DNA of 64,000 bases, from positions 1 to 64,000 of the forward strand of contig NZ_BMVU01000042.1 of NCBI RefSeq assembly GCF_014650875.1, written 5' to 3'. The position numbers and the translations under genes are program-made. The notes below the pieces were generated by a model. It was not told the DNA's origin, did no database searches, and was given only the letters and a program-made list of their open reading frames with translations. Source of the stretch: Streptomyces minutiscleroticus. Its GTDB lineage: Bacteria > Actinomycetota > Actinomycetes > Streptomycetales > Streptomycetaceae. This document shows positions 42,279 to 51,162 of this stretch, in pieces. Position 1 is the first letter of the stretch, and the number at the start of each line of letters is the position of its first letter.

Positions 42279-44501
42279 ATGCCCACCGAGGACCTGCCCC
42301 TGCAGTTCGCCCGCACGAGGCGCTTCTCGCTCGGCGTGCCGCGGCGCTTCACCGTCTCGCCGGACGGCAGGCGCGTGCTGTTCGTGCGCACCGCCGGCGG
42401 CCGCAGCGCCGTGAGCGGCCTGTGGATGTCCGAGGACGGCGTGGAACGCCTGCTCGCGGATCCGCTCGCGCTCGGCGGCACGGAGGCGGAGGGCGACGTC
42501 CCGGAGGCGGAGCGCGTCCGCCGCGAGCGGGCGCGCGGGACCGGCGGCGGCATCACCGCGTACGCCGCCGACGCGGCCTGCCGCCTGGTGGCCTTCACGC
42601 TCGGCGGGGACCTGTGGACCGTGCGCACGGACGGCGGCGGCCCGCGCCGCGTCCCCACCGCGGGACCGGCCGTCGCGCCGCAGCCCGGCCCGGACGGCAG
42701 CCGGATCGCCTACGTCACCGGGGGCGCCCTGCACGTCGTGGACGCCGACGGCGGCCGCGACCTGGTCCTCGCCCCGCCCGAGGGCCCCGAGGCGGCGTAC
42801 GGGCTGCCCGACCACGTGTCGGCCGAGTCGATCGGCCGGACGCGGTCCTTCTGGTGGTCGCCGGACGGGGACGCCCTGCTGGCCGTGCGGGTGGACACCT
42901 CCGGCGTCCAGCGGTGGTGGACCGCCGACCCGGCCGACCCCGCCCGGCCGCCGCGCGCGGTCGCGTACCCGGCGGCCGGCACCGCCAACGCGCGCCTCTC
43001 GCTGCACGTCCTGCGGCTCGACGGCGGCCGGGCCGACGTCCGCCTGCCGGAGCGGGCCGGCTCCTCGCACCCGACGGGCGCCTGGACGGACCCCGCCTTC
43101 GAGTACGTCGTCGCGGCGGGCTGGGACGGCCCGGGCCCGTACGCCGTCGTGCAGACCAGGGACCAGCGCTCGGCGCTCCTGCTCGGGATCGACGCCGCGA
43201 CGGGCGCGACGGAGCCGCTGTCGGAGTTCCGTGACGGTCACTGGCTGGAGTTCGTGCCGGGCACGCCCCTGCGCACGCCGGCCGCGGGATGGGTCGTGAC
43301 CACGCAGGAGGGCACCCGGGGCCTGCTGATGACCGGCACGGGCGTCCGCACGCCGGAGGGCCTGTACGTGGAGGAGGTGTACGGCGTCGCGGACGGGCGG
43401 CTGTACTTCGCGGCGGGCGAGGACCCCACGGAGACCCATGTGTGGGCCTACTCCCCCGCCGCGGGCTTCGAGCGGCTGACCGACGGGCCCGGCCTCCACT
43501 CCGCCGCCGTCGGGGGCGGCACCGTCGTCCTCGACAGCAGGACCATGGCCGGGCAGACCGTGACGGTCCTGCGCGACGGCGCACCGGCGGGGAGCATCCG
43601 GGTCCTGGCCGAGCGGCCCGTCGTCGAGCCCCGGCCGCGCTTCCTCACGCTCGGCGACCGGCAGCTGCGGGCCGCCCTGTACCTGCCGTCGTCGTACGAG
43701 CCGGGGCCCGGCCGGCTGCCGCTGGTCGTGCACTCGTACTCCGGTCCCGGGCTGCGGACCGTGGTGCGGGCGGCCGCCTAGCACCACGCGGTCAACCAGT
43801 GGTACGCCGAGCAGGGCTTCGCCGTGCTGTCGGTCGACGGCCGGGGCACACCGGGGCGCGACCGGGACTGGGAGACCGCGATCCACGGCGACCAGCTGGG
43901 CCCGGTGGTCGAGGACCAGGCCGACGCCGTGCGCGCGGCCGCGGCCCTCTTCCCCGAACTGGACACCGGGCGCGTGGCGATCCGCGGCTGGTCCTTCGGC
44001 GGGTACCTCGCGGCGGGCGCGGTGCTGCACCGGCCCGACGTGTTCCACGCGGCGGTCGCGGGCGCGGCCCCCACCGACCTGCGGCTGTACGACACCCACT
44101 GGAAGGAGCGCTATCTGGGCCACCCGGACGTCCAGCCCGAGAACTACGAGCGGTGCTCCCTGGTGGCGCACGCGCACCGGCTCACGCGTCCGCTGATGCT
44201 CGTCCACGGCCTGGCCGACGACAACGTGGTGCCCGCGCACGCCCTGCGCCTGTCGGCGGCGCTGCTCGCCGCCGGACGCCCGCACAGGGTGCTGCCGCTG
44301 CCCGGCGCGACGCACCTGGTGACCGCGGAGGGCGTCGCCGACACCCTGCTGCGGTGCGATCTGGCCTTCGTCCAGGAGTCCTTGGGGAACGGGTCCTCCG
44401 AGGAGGAGTACGCGGAGGAGCAGTCGGAGTCCGCGTCCTCGGAGTCGGAGGAGGGGTCCTCCCGGAAGGAGCCCCGGGTGAAGAAGCCGCCGCGGCGGTG
44501 A
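42279..44501 (+). pseudogene. DPP-IV-type prolyl oligopeptidase interrupted by an in-frame TAG
   Basis: ATG 42279 opens an S9-family peptidase of about 740 codons. The beta-propeller half runs to TAG 43779-43781 after LVVHSYSGPGLRTVVRAAA. The same frame then resumes HHAVNQWYAEQGFAVLSVDGRGTPGRD and continues to 44501. It carries the catalytic Ser (RGWSFGGYLA), Asp (HGLADDNVV) and His (PGATHL), all downstream of the stop. Without readthrough the product is an inactive propeller fragment. A tail of about 40 residues is rich in Ser/Glu and then Lys/Pro/Arg. This is either a recent nonsense mutation (for example TGG or CAG to TAG) or a sequencing error; there is no sign of decay elsewhere. Confidence 0.8.
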
Positions 44502-44574
44502 ACGGGCAGCGGCGGCCGTGCGTACTGCTGGGCGGGTCAGGAGATCCCGTACCGTCACGGAAAGGGCCGCCACC

Positions 44575-45060
44575 ATGCACAGGACATCGTTCGGGGCCGC
44601 GTCCGGGCCCGCCCGGCGCGCCGTTCTCGCGGCGGCCGGCGCGGCCGGTGCCGCGGCCGCGCTGACCGCCTGCGGGGGCTCGGACGACGGCTCGCCGGGT
44701 TCGGACACCGCGGCGCCCGCCGACGGCGGGAACGGCGCACCCGAGGGCGGTGAGGCCGGTGCGGACGGCGGCGGGCGGGCGCTGGCGTCGACGGCCGACA
44801 TCCCGGAGGGCGGCGGCAAGGTCTTCGCCGGCCAGGAGGTGGTGGTCACCCAGCCGAGGGCGGGCGAGTTCAGGGCCTTCTCGTCCAAGTGCACGCACCG
44901 GGGGTGCGCCGTGAAGGGCGTCGCCGACGGGGTCATCACCTGCCCCTGCCACGACAGCCGGTTCTCCGCCGAGGACGGCAGCGTCGAGAAGGGCCCGGCG
45001 ACCGGCCCGCTGCCCGCCGTGCGGATCACGGTGGACGGGGAGTCGATCCGGCTGGCGTGA
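44575..45060 (+). CDS. Rieske [2Fe-2S] lipoprotein
   Basis: This 161-aa protein starts with a twin-arginine-like, lipobox-type signal (ARRAVLAAAGAAGAAAALTAC). A Gly/Asp-rich linker and a Rieske domain follow. Its cluster ligands are visible as CTHRGC and CPCHDSRF (C-x-H and C-x2-H). It should hold a 2Fe-2S cluster on the outer side of the membrane. Similar Streptomyces proteins are linked to electron transfer but have no fixed partner. ATG 44575 has GGAAAGG upstream. The genes on either side are not obviously connected. Confidence 0.9.
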   Translation: MHRTSFGAASGPARRAVLAAAGAAGAAAALTACGGSDDGSPGSDTAAPADGGNGAPEGGEAGADGGGRALASTADIPEGGGKVFAGQEVVVTQPRAGEFRAFSSKCTHRGCAVKGVADGVITCPCHDSRFSAEDGSVEKGPATGPLPAVRITVDGESIRLA

Positions 45061-45133
45061 GAACGGCCCGGACGACGGGCGGGGCGCCCCGCGCGGAGGG
45101 ACGAGGGAGCCGCCGCGGGGTGCCGGAGGGAAC

Positions 45134-45170
45134 GGGCGCGGGGACGCCGTCGGAGGGCGTCCCCGCGCCC
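45134..45170 (+). terminator. Perfect 15-bp terminator after the Rieske gene
   Basis: gggcgcggggacgcc (45134-45148) and ggcgtccccgcgccc (45156-45170) match exactly around a 7-base loop, 73 bases after the stop. It can also serve the leftward MocR gene, which ends at 45274. Confidence 0.75.
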
Positions 45171-45273
45171 TTCCGCGACCACGCCCTTCCGCGAGCACGC
45201 CGGGCGCAGCGGCCGAGCAGCGGCCGGGGCCCGTCACGGCCACGCCCGGAGACGGCCCGCGCCGCCGCGTCCG

Positions 45274-46614
45274 CTACACGTAACGCCTCGCCGGTGCCGG
45301 CCCGGCCGCCGAGGCGACCGCGTCGGCCAGCGGGGCGATGTCGTCCGGGGAGAGGGACGAGACGGTGATGCGCACCCCTGGGGGGGCGTCCATCCGGAAG
45401 CGGGCCCCCGGGGCGACCGCCCAGCCGGAGTGCAGCAACCGGGCCACCACTCCGGTCTCGTCGGGCACGGGCACCCACACGTTCATCCCGCTGCGCCCGT
45501 GGGCCTCGATGCCGCGCGCGGCGAGCGTCTCGATCAGCGCGTCGCGCCGCTCCCGGTACGAGGCGGCCACGGCCCGTACGTCCACGGCGCCGTCCTCCCA
45601 CAGCCGTACGACGGCCCGCTGCAGCAGCCGGCTGACCCAGCCGGGGCCGAGCCGCTGCCGCCCCAGGACGCGGTCGACGGTGACGGCGTCCCCGGTGAGC
45701 ACGGCGAGGCGCAGGTCGGGCCCGTACGCCTTGGCCGCCGAGCGCACGAACGCCCAGTGGGCGGTGGCCCCGGCCAGGGGGTGCAGGGGCAGGTCCACGA
45801 TGCGGTGCCCGTGGTCGTCCTCGACGAGCAGCACCTCCGGGTGGTCCGCCAGGACGGAGCGCAGGGCCCGCGCGCGCGAGGCGCTCACCGCGGCACCGGT
45901 GGGGTTCTGCGCGCGGTCGGTGACGATCAGCGCGCGGGCACCCGCCCGCAGGGCGGCGCGCACGTCGTCGGGGAGCGGTCCCTCGTCGTCGACGCCGACG
46001 GACAGCAGCCTGAGTCCCATGGCCGGGGCCAGGTCCAGCAGGCTGCGCCAGCCGGGGTCCTCGACGGCGACGGCGTCCCCGGGACGCAGATGGACCGCCA
46101 GGACGCGCTCGATGGCGTCCAGCGAGCCCGAGGTGACCGCGATCGGCCCGTCCGGCACGCCGTCGGCGTCCAGGTCGGCGCGGGCGGCCCGCGCCAGCCC
46201 CGGCTCCACGGCGGCCTCCCCGTAGAGCACCGGTTCCCGGTCCCCGCGGCCCGCCGCCCGTGCGAACGCCTCGGCGAGCGGCGGCAGCAGCGCGGTGTCC
46301 GGATTGCCGTCGGACAGGTCGCGGACGCCGGGCGGCACGTCCACACGGAAGCGCTCGCGGGCGGTGGTGGCCGGTTTCGGCCGCACCCGGCTGCCGCGGC
46401 GGCCCGCCGTCTCGATGACGCCGCGTTCGCGCAGCGTGCGGTAGGCGGCCGCGACCGTATTGGGATTGACCCCCAACTCTCCCGCCAACTCCCGCATGGG
46501 CGGCAGGAGTTGGCCGGGCTCCAGCTCTCCCGAACCCACCGCGCGCTCGACGCTGGCCGCAATCTCGGCTGCGCGCCGACCCTCGATCCGATACTCTCCT
46601 AGCACAAACAGCAT
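45274..46614 (-). CDS. MocR-family GntR regulator with aminotransferase domain
   Basis: This 446-aa protein joins a GntR winged helix (LPPMRELAGELGVNPNTVAAAYRTLRERG, about residues 37-65) to a class-I aminotransferase fold. The latter has the substrate/PLP segments SGSLDAIERVL, DPGWRSL, VTDRAQNPTG and the lysine in SAAKAYGPDLR. MocR/PdxR proteins use PLP as a signal, often to control PLP synthesis or salvage. It diverges by only 26 bases from two FMN split-barrel genes, so they are its likely targets. ATG 46614 is reported, but GTG 46605 is equally possible. Confidence 0.88.
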   Translation of the reverse strand: MLFVLGEYRIEGRRAAEIAASVERAVGSGELEPGQLLPPMRELAGELGVNPNTVAAAYRTLRERGVIETAGRRGSRVRPKPATTARERFRVDVPPGVRDLSDGNPDTALLPPLAEAFARAAGRGDREPVLYGEAAVEPGLARAARADLDADGVPDGPIAVTSGSLDAIERVLAVHLRPGDAVAVEDPGWRSLLDLAPAMGLRLLSVGVDDEGPLPDDVRAALRAGARALIVTDRAQNPTGAAVSASRARALRSVLADHPEVLLVEDDHGHRIVDLPLHPLAGATAHWAFVRSAAKAYGPDLRLAVLTGDAVTVDRVLGRQRLGPGWVSRLLQRAVVRLWEDGAVDVRAVAASYRERRDALIETLAARGIEAHGRSGMNVWVPVPDETGVVARLLHSGWAVAPGARFRMDAPPGVRITVSSLSPDDIAPLADAVASAAGPAPARRYV

Positions 46615-46640
46615 TATGTACTAGTGCAATGGAGAGCGCA
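46600..46640. promoter_or_regulatory. Short divergent promoter region of MocR and the split-barrel genes
   Basis: This AT-rich 26-base gap plus the start of mocR must hold two divergent promoters. It contains cTAGCAC and cTAGTGC repeats about 22 bases apart, on which a MocR dimer could bind. Such overlapping divergent promoters are typical for self-regulated MocR genes. Confidence 0.45.
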
Positions 46641-47345
46641 ATGCCGGAGACGAGTGCCGCGCCCGTGACGACGCCGGACGCCGCCTACACGCCCACCGAC
46701 CGCACCGTCCCCACGCGCTCCGCGAAGCGCGCCGCCTACGACCACGAGACGGTGCACTCGATACTCGACGAGGGGTACGTCTGCCATCTGGGCTTCGTCC
46801 GCGACGGGGCGCCGGTCGTGCTGCCCACGCTGTACGGGCGGGTCGGCGAGCGCCTCTACGTGCACGGCTCGACGGGTTCGCGCCCGCTGCGGGCGGCGGG
46901 CGACGGCCCGCAGGACGACCCCGGCCTCGCCGTCTGCCTGACCGTCACGCACGTCGACGGCCTGGTCCTGGCCCGCTCGGCCTTCCACCACTCGGTCAAC
47001 TACCGCTCGGTGGTGGTGCACGGCACCGCCCGCCAGGTGACGGACCCCCGCGAGAAGCGCGAGGCCCTGGACGCACTGGTCGACCACGTGGTCCCGGGCC
47101 GCGCCCGCGACTCCCGGCCCGCCAGCGCCAGGGAACTGGCCGCCACGGCCGTGCTCCGCCTGGACCTCGGCGAGGTCTCCGCCAAGCTGCGCACCGGCGG
47201 CCCGAACGACGAGCCCGAGGACCTCGCGCTGCCGCACTGGACCGGGGTCCTGCCCCTGCGCAAGGGCTACGACGCCCCGGTGCCCGCCGCCGACCTGGCG
47301 CCCGGGATCGGGGTACCCGACTACCTGAGGGCACTGGCATGCTGA
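46641..47345 (+). CDS. Pyridoxamine 5'-phosphate oxidase-like FMN split-barrel protein
   Basis: This 234-aa protein has the FMN-binding split-barrel fold. YVCHLGFVRDGAPVVLPTLYGRVGERLYVHGSTGSR is followed by LTVTHVDGLVLARSAFHHSVNYRSVVVHGTA, as in PNPOx-like and F420-type flavoproteins. It may be a PLP-related or redox protein. ATG 46641 has GGAGAG upstream; ATG 46629 is an alternative. Its last 7 bases overlap the next gene (ATGCTGA). The divergent MocR regulator probably controls both. Confidence 0.85.
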   Translation: MPETSAAPVTTPDAAYTPTDRTVPTRSAKRAAYDHETVHSILDEGYVCHLGFVRDGAPVVLPTLYGRVGERLYVHGSTGSRPLRAAGDGPQDDPGLAVCLTVTHVDGLVLARSAFHHSVNYRSVVVHGTARQVTDPREKREALDALVDHVVPGRARDSRPASARELAATAVLRLDLGEVSAKLRTGGPNDEPEDLALPHWTGVLPLRKGYDAPVPAADLAPGIGVPDYLRALAC

Positions 47346-47971
47346 TCCACCCCTGGGACGCGGCCCGCGACGACGCCGAGTGGCAGCACTGGCTCACCGC
47401 CCACGACTTCGGTCAGCTCGCGGTCAACGGCCCGGACGGCGAGCCGCCGTTCGTCCAGCCGATGCACTTCGCCTACGACGCCGGGCGCGGTGAGGCGCTC
47501 GCCCACCTGGCCCGCCCGAACCCGCTGTGGCCGGCGCTGGAGTCCGCGCCGGCCGTGACGCTGAGCGTGGTGGACGACTACGTGTTCGTGCCGGGCCCCT
47601 GGCAGGCCCCCTCGGACGTCCCGTCCGAGCACGGCGTGCCGACCAGCCTCTACGCGGCGGTGCAACTGCGGTGCACCGCCCACGTGGTGGACGATCCGGC
47701 ACAGAAGGCCGAGCTGCTCAACCGGCAGCTCGGCCACTTCCAGTCCGCCGGCGGCTCCGCGCGCGCGGCCGTCGGCGAGGCCCCGTACGGCCGCCTGCTC
47801 CCCGGCATCCGGGGGCTGCGGCTCGAAGTGACCGGCGTACGGGCGAAGTTCAAGTACGCCGGGCACAAGCCGGAGGACGTCCGCGGCCGCATCGCCGCCG
47901 GACTGGCGGGGCGGGACGGACCGGGGGACGCGGCGGCCCGGGAGCACCTGCTGCGCAGGCGGGGCGCCTGA
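47339..47971 (+). CDS. FMN-binding negative transcriptional regulator, PaiB type
   Basis: This 210-aa protein matches PaiB-type FMN split-barrel proteins. LAVNGPDGEPPFVQPMHFAYD and HLARPNPLWPALESAPAVTLSVVDDYVFVPGPW give way to GVPTSLYAAVQLRCTAHVVDD, and KFKYAGHKPEDVRGRIAAGL closes the fold. PaiB in Bacillus represses protease and sporulation genes; here a role in PLP control is more likely because of the divergent MocR gene. It is the second gene of the operon and overlaps the first by 7 bases. Confidence 0.85.
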   Translation: MLIHPWDAARDDAEWQHWLTAHDFGQLAVNGPDGEPPFVQPMHFAYDAGRGEALAHLARPNPLWPALESAPAVTLSVVDDYVFVPGPWQAPSDVPSEHGVPTSLYAAVQLRCTAHVVDDPAQKAELLNRQLGHFQSAGGSARAAVGEAPYGRLLPGIRGLRLEVTGVRAKFKYAGHKPEDVRGRIAAGLAGRDGPGDAAAREHLLRRRGA

Positions 47972-48399
47972 ATGCGCGGCGGGCCGGGGGCCGGGCCGCG
48001 ACCGGAGGGGACGCGCCGCGCGGCCACCACCGCCCGCGGGAACGGGTCCGGGCCCGCGAACAGTAGGAACGGGACCGGGACCGGGACCGCGAGCAGGCGG
48101 AACGAATCGAAGGGACCGCGCGTGGCTCCGGGGGACCGCGCGGCGGCGGAGGCACAAGGGCGGCCCGCGGACCGACGCCGCAGCCGCAGCCGCAGTCGCA
48201 GTCGCCCACCACGTGCCCGGCGGACCGCGTACCACCGCCCCGGTCGGCCGCGTGCCGTGCGAGCCCCACAGGGGTGGGCCCGCACGGCACGCGGCACCTG
48301 GTAGGCAGCACTCGGCACGTGGCACCGCTGCGGGCTCGCGTAGCGTCCCCGCCGGGGCCGTGCGGGGCCGGTCGGCCGGGGCAACCGCGCCGGACCGGC
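47972..48399. other. Gene-free stretch with repeats and a terminator
   Basis: Between the PaiB-type and EamA genes lie accggg repeats (about 48070-48090). A 6-bp tandem array follows (cgcagc twice then cgcagt twice, 48179-48202), and then the long hairpin at 48247-48295. I see no gene. Confidence 0.6.
48247..48295. terminator. Long hairpin between convergent PaiB-type and EamA genes
   Basis: gccgcgtgccgtgcg (48247-48261) pairs exactly with 48281-48295. The 19-base loop can itself pair (ccccac/gggtggg). Confidence 0.7.
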
Positions 48400-49410
48400 C
48401 TAGGTGGGGGTCCCCCGGGCGGCCACCCGGCTCTCGGGACCGCCCGCGCTCCCCGCGACGGGTTCCGCGGCGGCCTTGGCGGGCGCTGCGGACTGGGCGA
48501 TGAACGCGCCGGCCAGCACCACCGCGCCGCCGGCGATCTGCGGCGCCGACAGGTGCTCGCCGAGCAGTACCCACGCCGCGACCGTCGCGATGACCGCCTC
48601 CAGGCACGCCACGACGCCTGCCACCTGCGGGGAGAGCCGGCGTACGGCCAGCACGCCGGTGACGTACGCGGCGACGGTGGCCACGAGGACGATCCAGGCG
48701 AGCAGCAGCCCGGCCGCGACGGGCGTGCCGTCGAGGTCGGCGGTGCCGCCGAGCACCGCCCATTCCATGGTCCAGGGACGCGCCACGGCGGTCAGCACGG
48801 CCGCGCCGACGAGCAGTCCGTACGCGATGACGCCCAGCGGGTCCGGCGCCTCGTCGCCCGCGTCGCCGCCCTGGTCGGACAGGACGAAGTAGCCGACCTG
48901 GCAGCAGGCGGCGCCGAGCGCGAGCAGGAGCCCCAGGGGGTCGAAGCCGAGCCCCGCCCAGACCTCGACCACGCAGGCCAGCCCGCCGACCGCGAGGACG
49001 ACGCCGACGGCGGCGGCCCGCGTCACCGGACGCCGCTGCACGAACCGCACCCACCCGAGGACGAGCGCGGGCGCGAGGTACTCGACCAGCAGCGCCACCC
49101 CGACGGGGATGCGAGAGAGCGCGGCGAAGTAGCAGGCCTGGACGCCGGCCACGGCCAGCAGCCCGAAGCCGGCGAGCAGCCCGGGGCGGCGGCGCAGCAG
49201 GGCGCGGTGGCGGACGGCGTACGGCAGCATCACCAGCGCGGCGCCCGCGACCCGCAGCCACACCACGTGCAGTGGGTCGAGGCCCGCCTCGATCAGCGGC
49301 TTGGCCGCGACTCCGGACCCGCCGAAGGCCACGGCCGACACGAGCGCGAGCACGAGCCCGGTCCTCCCGGCACGGGGGACCCCACCACTCCCAGACGTAT
49401 GCACCGGCAC
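48400..49410 (-). CDS. EamA family transporter (DMT superfamily)
   Basis: This 336-aa membrane protein has ten predicted helices in two EamA repeats. The first starts LVSAVAFGGSGVAAKPLIEAGLDPLHVVWLRVAGAALVM. The second ends AGVVACLEAVIATVAAWVLLGEHLSAPQIAGGAVVLAGAF, the family signature. It probably exports an amino acid, drug or metabolite. ATG 49410 begins MPVHTSGSGG. The last 25 residues are an Ala/Pro-rich tail. It stands alone on the minus strand. Confidence 0.88.
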   Translation of the reverse strand: MPVHTSGSGGVPRAGRTGLVLALVSAVAFGGSGVAAKPLIEAGLDPLHVVWLRVAGAALVMLPYAVRHRALLRRRPGLLAGFGLLAVAGVQACYFAALSRIPVGVALLVEYLAPALVLGWVRFVQRRPVTRAAAVGVVLAVGGLACVVEVWAGLGFDPLGLLLALGAACCQVGYFVLSDQGGDAGDEAPDPLGVIAYGLLVGAAVLTAVARPWTMEWAVLGGTADLDGTPVAAGLLLAWIVLVATVAAYVTGVLAVRRLSPQVAGVVACLEAVIATVAAWVLLGEHLSAPQIAGGAVVLAGAFIAQSAAPAKAAAEPVAGSAGGPESRVAARGTPT

Positions 49411-49509
49411 ATGATGACAGGCGTGGACATGACCGTCACCCCCGTTGACACCTGTCTCACCCGGTGGACGCGTTCCCCCTCGCGCGGCGGGTCCGCCACC
49501 CGCTCCCCG

Positions 49510-50034
49510 TCATCCGGCGGGCCCGTCCCCCGCCTCGACGCGCGCCAGCAGCCGCCGTGCGTCCACCCCGGCGTGTCCGAGCACCTCGGAGGCGCGCGAC
49601 CCGGGGTGCGCCACGAGTCCCGCGAGCAGGTCGACGCCGCGAGGGAAGCACTCGCCCCGCCGCGCGGCGCGCGCGGCCGCGTACTCCATCGCGGCCGTCG
49701 CCGCGGGCGACCAGCCGCCCTCGGTCACGACCGGTACGGCACCCGAGTCCTCGACCGCGCCCTGCCAGCGCAGTCCGTAGCCGATGCTGCGCTGGACGAG
49801 GTAGCCGAGCAGTCTGGCCGGCTGCGCGTCGCCGAAGACCGCGCGCACCTCGGGGTCGGACTCCAGCAGCGCGTGGAGCAGATGGGCCGTGTCGATGTGG
49901 CGGTCGGCGTCGCGCTGGGCCCTGCGGCGCGCGCCGGCGACCACCGGTGCCAGCCCGGGACCGAGCCCGGACGCGGCGTCCGTTGCGTTCGGACCGCTCC
50001 CGGCGGCCGGTTGCTGGGGAGTACAGGGCTGCAC
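49510..50034 (-). CDS. Clp N-terminal-domain protein
   Basis: This roughly 174-aa protein has one double Clp N-domain, the module that recruits substrates to ClpA/ClpC. Halves are VVAGARRRAQRDADRHIDTAHLLHALLESDP and GWSPAATAAMEYAAARAARRGECFPRGVDLLAGLVAHPGS, ending EVLGHAGVDARRLLARVE. No ATPase domain follows, so it may be an adaptor or an inhibitor of Clp. I choose GTG 50034, which has GGGGTGGGGAAC upstream; ATG 50070 overlaps a short upstream ORF and its GAGG touches the start. PadR is upstream on the same strand. Confidence 0.7.
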   Translation of the reverse strand: MQPCTPQQPAAGSGPNATDAASGLGPGLAPVVAGARRRAQRDADRHIDTAHLLHALLESDPEVRAVFGDAQPARLLGYLVQRSIGYGLRWQGAVEDSGAVPVVTEGGWSPAATAAMEYAAARAARRGECFPRGVDLLAGLVAHPGSRASEVLGHAGVDARRLLARVEAGDGPAG

Positions 50035-50047
50035 GTTCCCCACCCCA

Positions 50048-50161
50048 TCAGCCGTCCCGTCGAAGGTCATCCTCGTCGAGAAGCATTTCGGCGTCCGACA
50101 GGAGGTGGGCGTCCAGGAACGTCTTCTCCTCCTTGGGGATGACTTCGACGTCACTCCCCCC
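50048..50161 (-). CDS. Start-less 37-residue ORF between PadR and Clp-N genes
   Basis: In this frame a stop-free stretch encodes GGSDVEVIPKEEKTFLDAHL then LSDAEMLLDEDDLRRDG, with typical Streptomyces codon use and an acidic, helical composition. The TGA stop overlaps the start region of the Clp-N gene. No ATG, GTG or TTG exists at its beginning: a GTG preceded by GAGGGGGGA is one frame away. It may be a small protein whose start was damaged by an indel, or a sequencing error near that G-run. Confidence 0.4.
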   Translation of the reverse strand, partial: GGSDVEVIPKEEKTFLDAHLLSDAEMLLDEDDLRRDG

Positions 50162-50299
50162 TCACCGGCCTCAGCGGGTGCGTCTCGCCCTTGCACGGGA
50201 GAGGCGGAGGACACCAGGGCGCCCCGCGGACTCCTTCCGCGGGGCGCCGTCCGCGCCGGGAGGATGCGCCGGGGCCGGCGCACTCCCCAGGGCGGGCCA

Positions 50300-50968
50300 T
50301 CAGTCCTCGTCGGCGAGGATCAGGTACAGCCTCTTGCGGGCGTCGTTGACGACGGCCAGTGCCTTCTCGCGCTGCTCCTTGCTGCCCGTCTTCCAGACCT
50401 GCCCGAACGCCTCCATCAGGCCGACGCCGGCCTGCCGGACGTCGTTCAGCGCCTCCCAGTCGACGCCGCGCGAGGCCTCCTCCCAGGGCGCCTCGGGGCC
50501 CTCGTCGGCCGCGGCGCGCCCCTGCTCGGTGAGCGAGAAGAGCTTCTTGCCGCCCTCGGTCGCACTGCTGATCAGGCCCTCGTCCTCCAGCAGCTGGAGG
50601 GTCGGGTACACCGAGCCCGGGCTGGGCTTCCACGCCCCGCCGCTGCGCTCGGCGATCTCCCTGATCATCTCGTAGCCGTGCATGGGCCGGTCCTTGAGCA
50701 GGGCCAGGATCGAGGCGCGGACGTCACCGCGCCGCGCCCTGCCCCGCCCCGGACCGCGGCCGCCGCGGCCCCAGGGGCCCGGGCCGAACCCGGGACCACC
50801 GAAGCCCGGGCCGCCGAATCCGGGCCCGAAGGGGCCGAAGGCCGCACGCCGCCCTTCGGGGCCACCCGGGCCGGGGCCGCCGAATCCGGGGCCGCCGTGA
50901 CCATGCCCATGACCGCGTCCTCGTCCGGGACCGAAGCCCGGACCGTACTCCTGTCCGTGGGAACGCAT
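50300..50968 (-). CDS. PadR family transcriptional regulator
   Basis: This 222-aa regulator has an N-terminal Gly/Pro/Phe-rich repeat region (GPGFGGPG units, about residues 10-75). The PadR winged helix follows at about 85-150 (RPMHGYEMIREIAERSGGAWKPSPGSVYPTLQLLEDEGLI) and then a C-terminal helix for dimerisation. PadR proteins repress small-molecule-responsive or stress genes. ATG 50968 has GGAG at good spacing; GTG 50977 is an alternative. A perfect CGATATATCG palindrome lies 43 bases upstream. Confidence 0.85.
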   Translation of the reverse strand: MRSHGQEYGPGFGPGRGRGHGHGHGGPGFGGPGPGGPEGRRAAFGPFGPGFGGPGFGGPGFGPGPWGRGGRGPGRGRARRGDVRASILALLKDRPMHGYEMIREIAERSGGAWKPSPGSVYPTLQLLEDEGLISSATEGGKKLFSLTEQGRAAADEGPEAPWEEASRGVDWEALNDVRQAGVGLMEAFGQVWKTGSKEQREKALAVVNDARKRLYLILADED

Positions 50969-51010
50969 CGCACTCACTCCATTCTTCTTCGATCGATTGC
51001 GATGTCTCGA

Positions 51011-51020
51011 CGATATATCG
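51011..51020. promoter_or_regulatory. PadR operator candidate
   Basis: CGATATATCG (51011-51020) is a perfect palindrome upstream of padR. A second palindrome, TCGATCGA (50989-50996), lies 14 bases closer to the gene. Their AT-rich centre in this GC-rich context fits autoregulation by PadR. Confidence 0.45.
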
Positions 51021-51123
51021 GAACCAATCGGATGACAAGGCCCTGCCGCACGTCGGCCGCGACCGACCGGCGGACGGAGCGACGGCGTCCGGCGCCGACC
51101 GGTCCACGCACCCCGGATTGGCC

Positions 51124-51154
51124 TTGGCCCGCCCCGCTGACCTGCGGCTAGCGT
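51124..51154 (+). promoter_or_regulatory. Promoter of the PhzF gene
   Basis: TTGGCC (51124-51129), 19 bases, then TAGCGT (51149-51154) precede ATG 51163 by 8 bases, with no ribosome binding site. It fits a leaderless transcript starting at or near the ATG. Confidence 0.5.
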
Positions 51155-51162
51155 GCTGCTCC

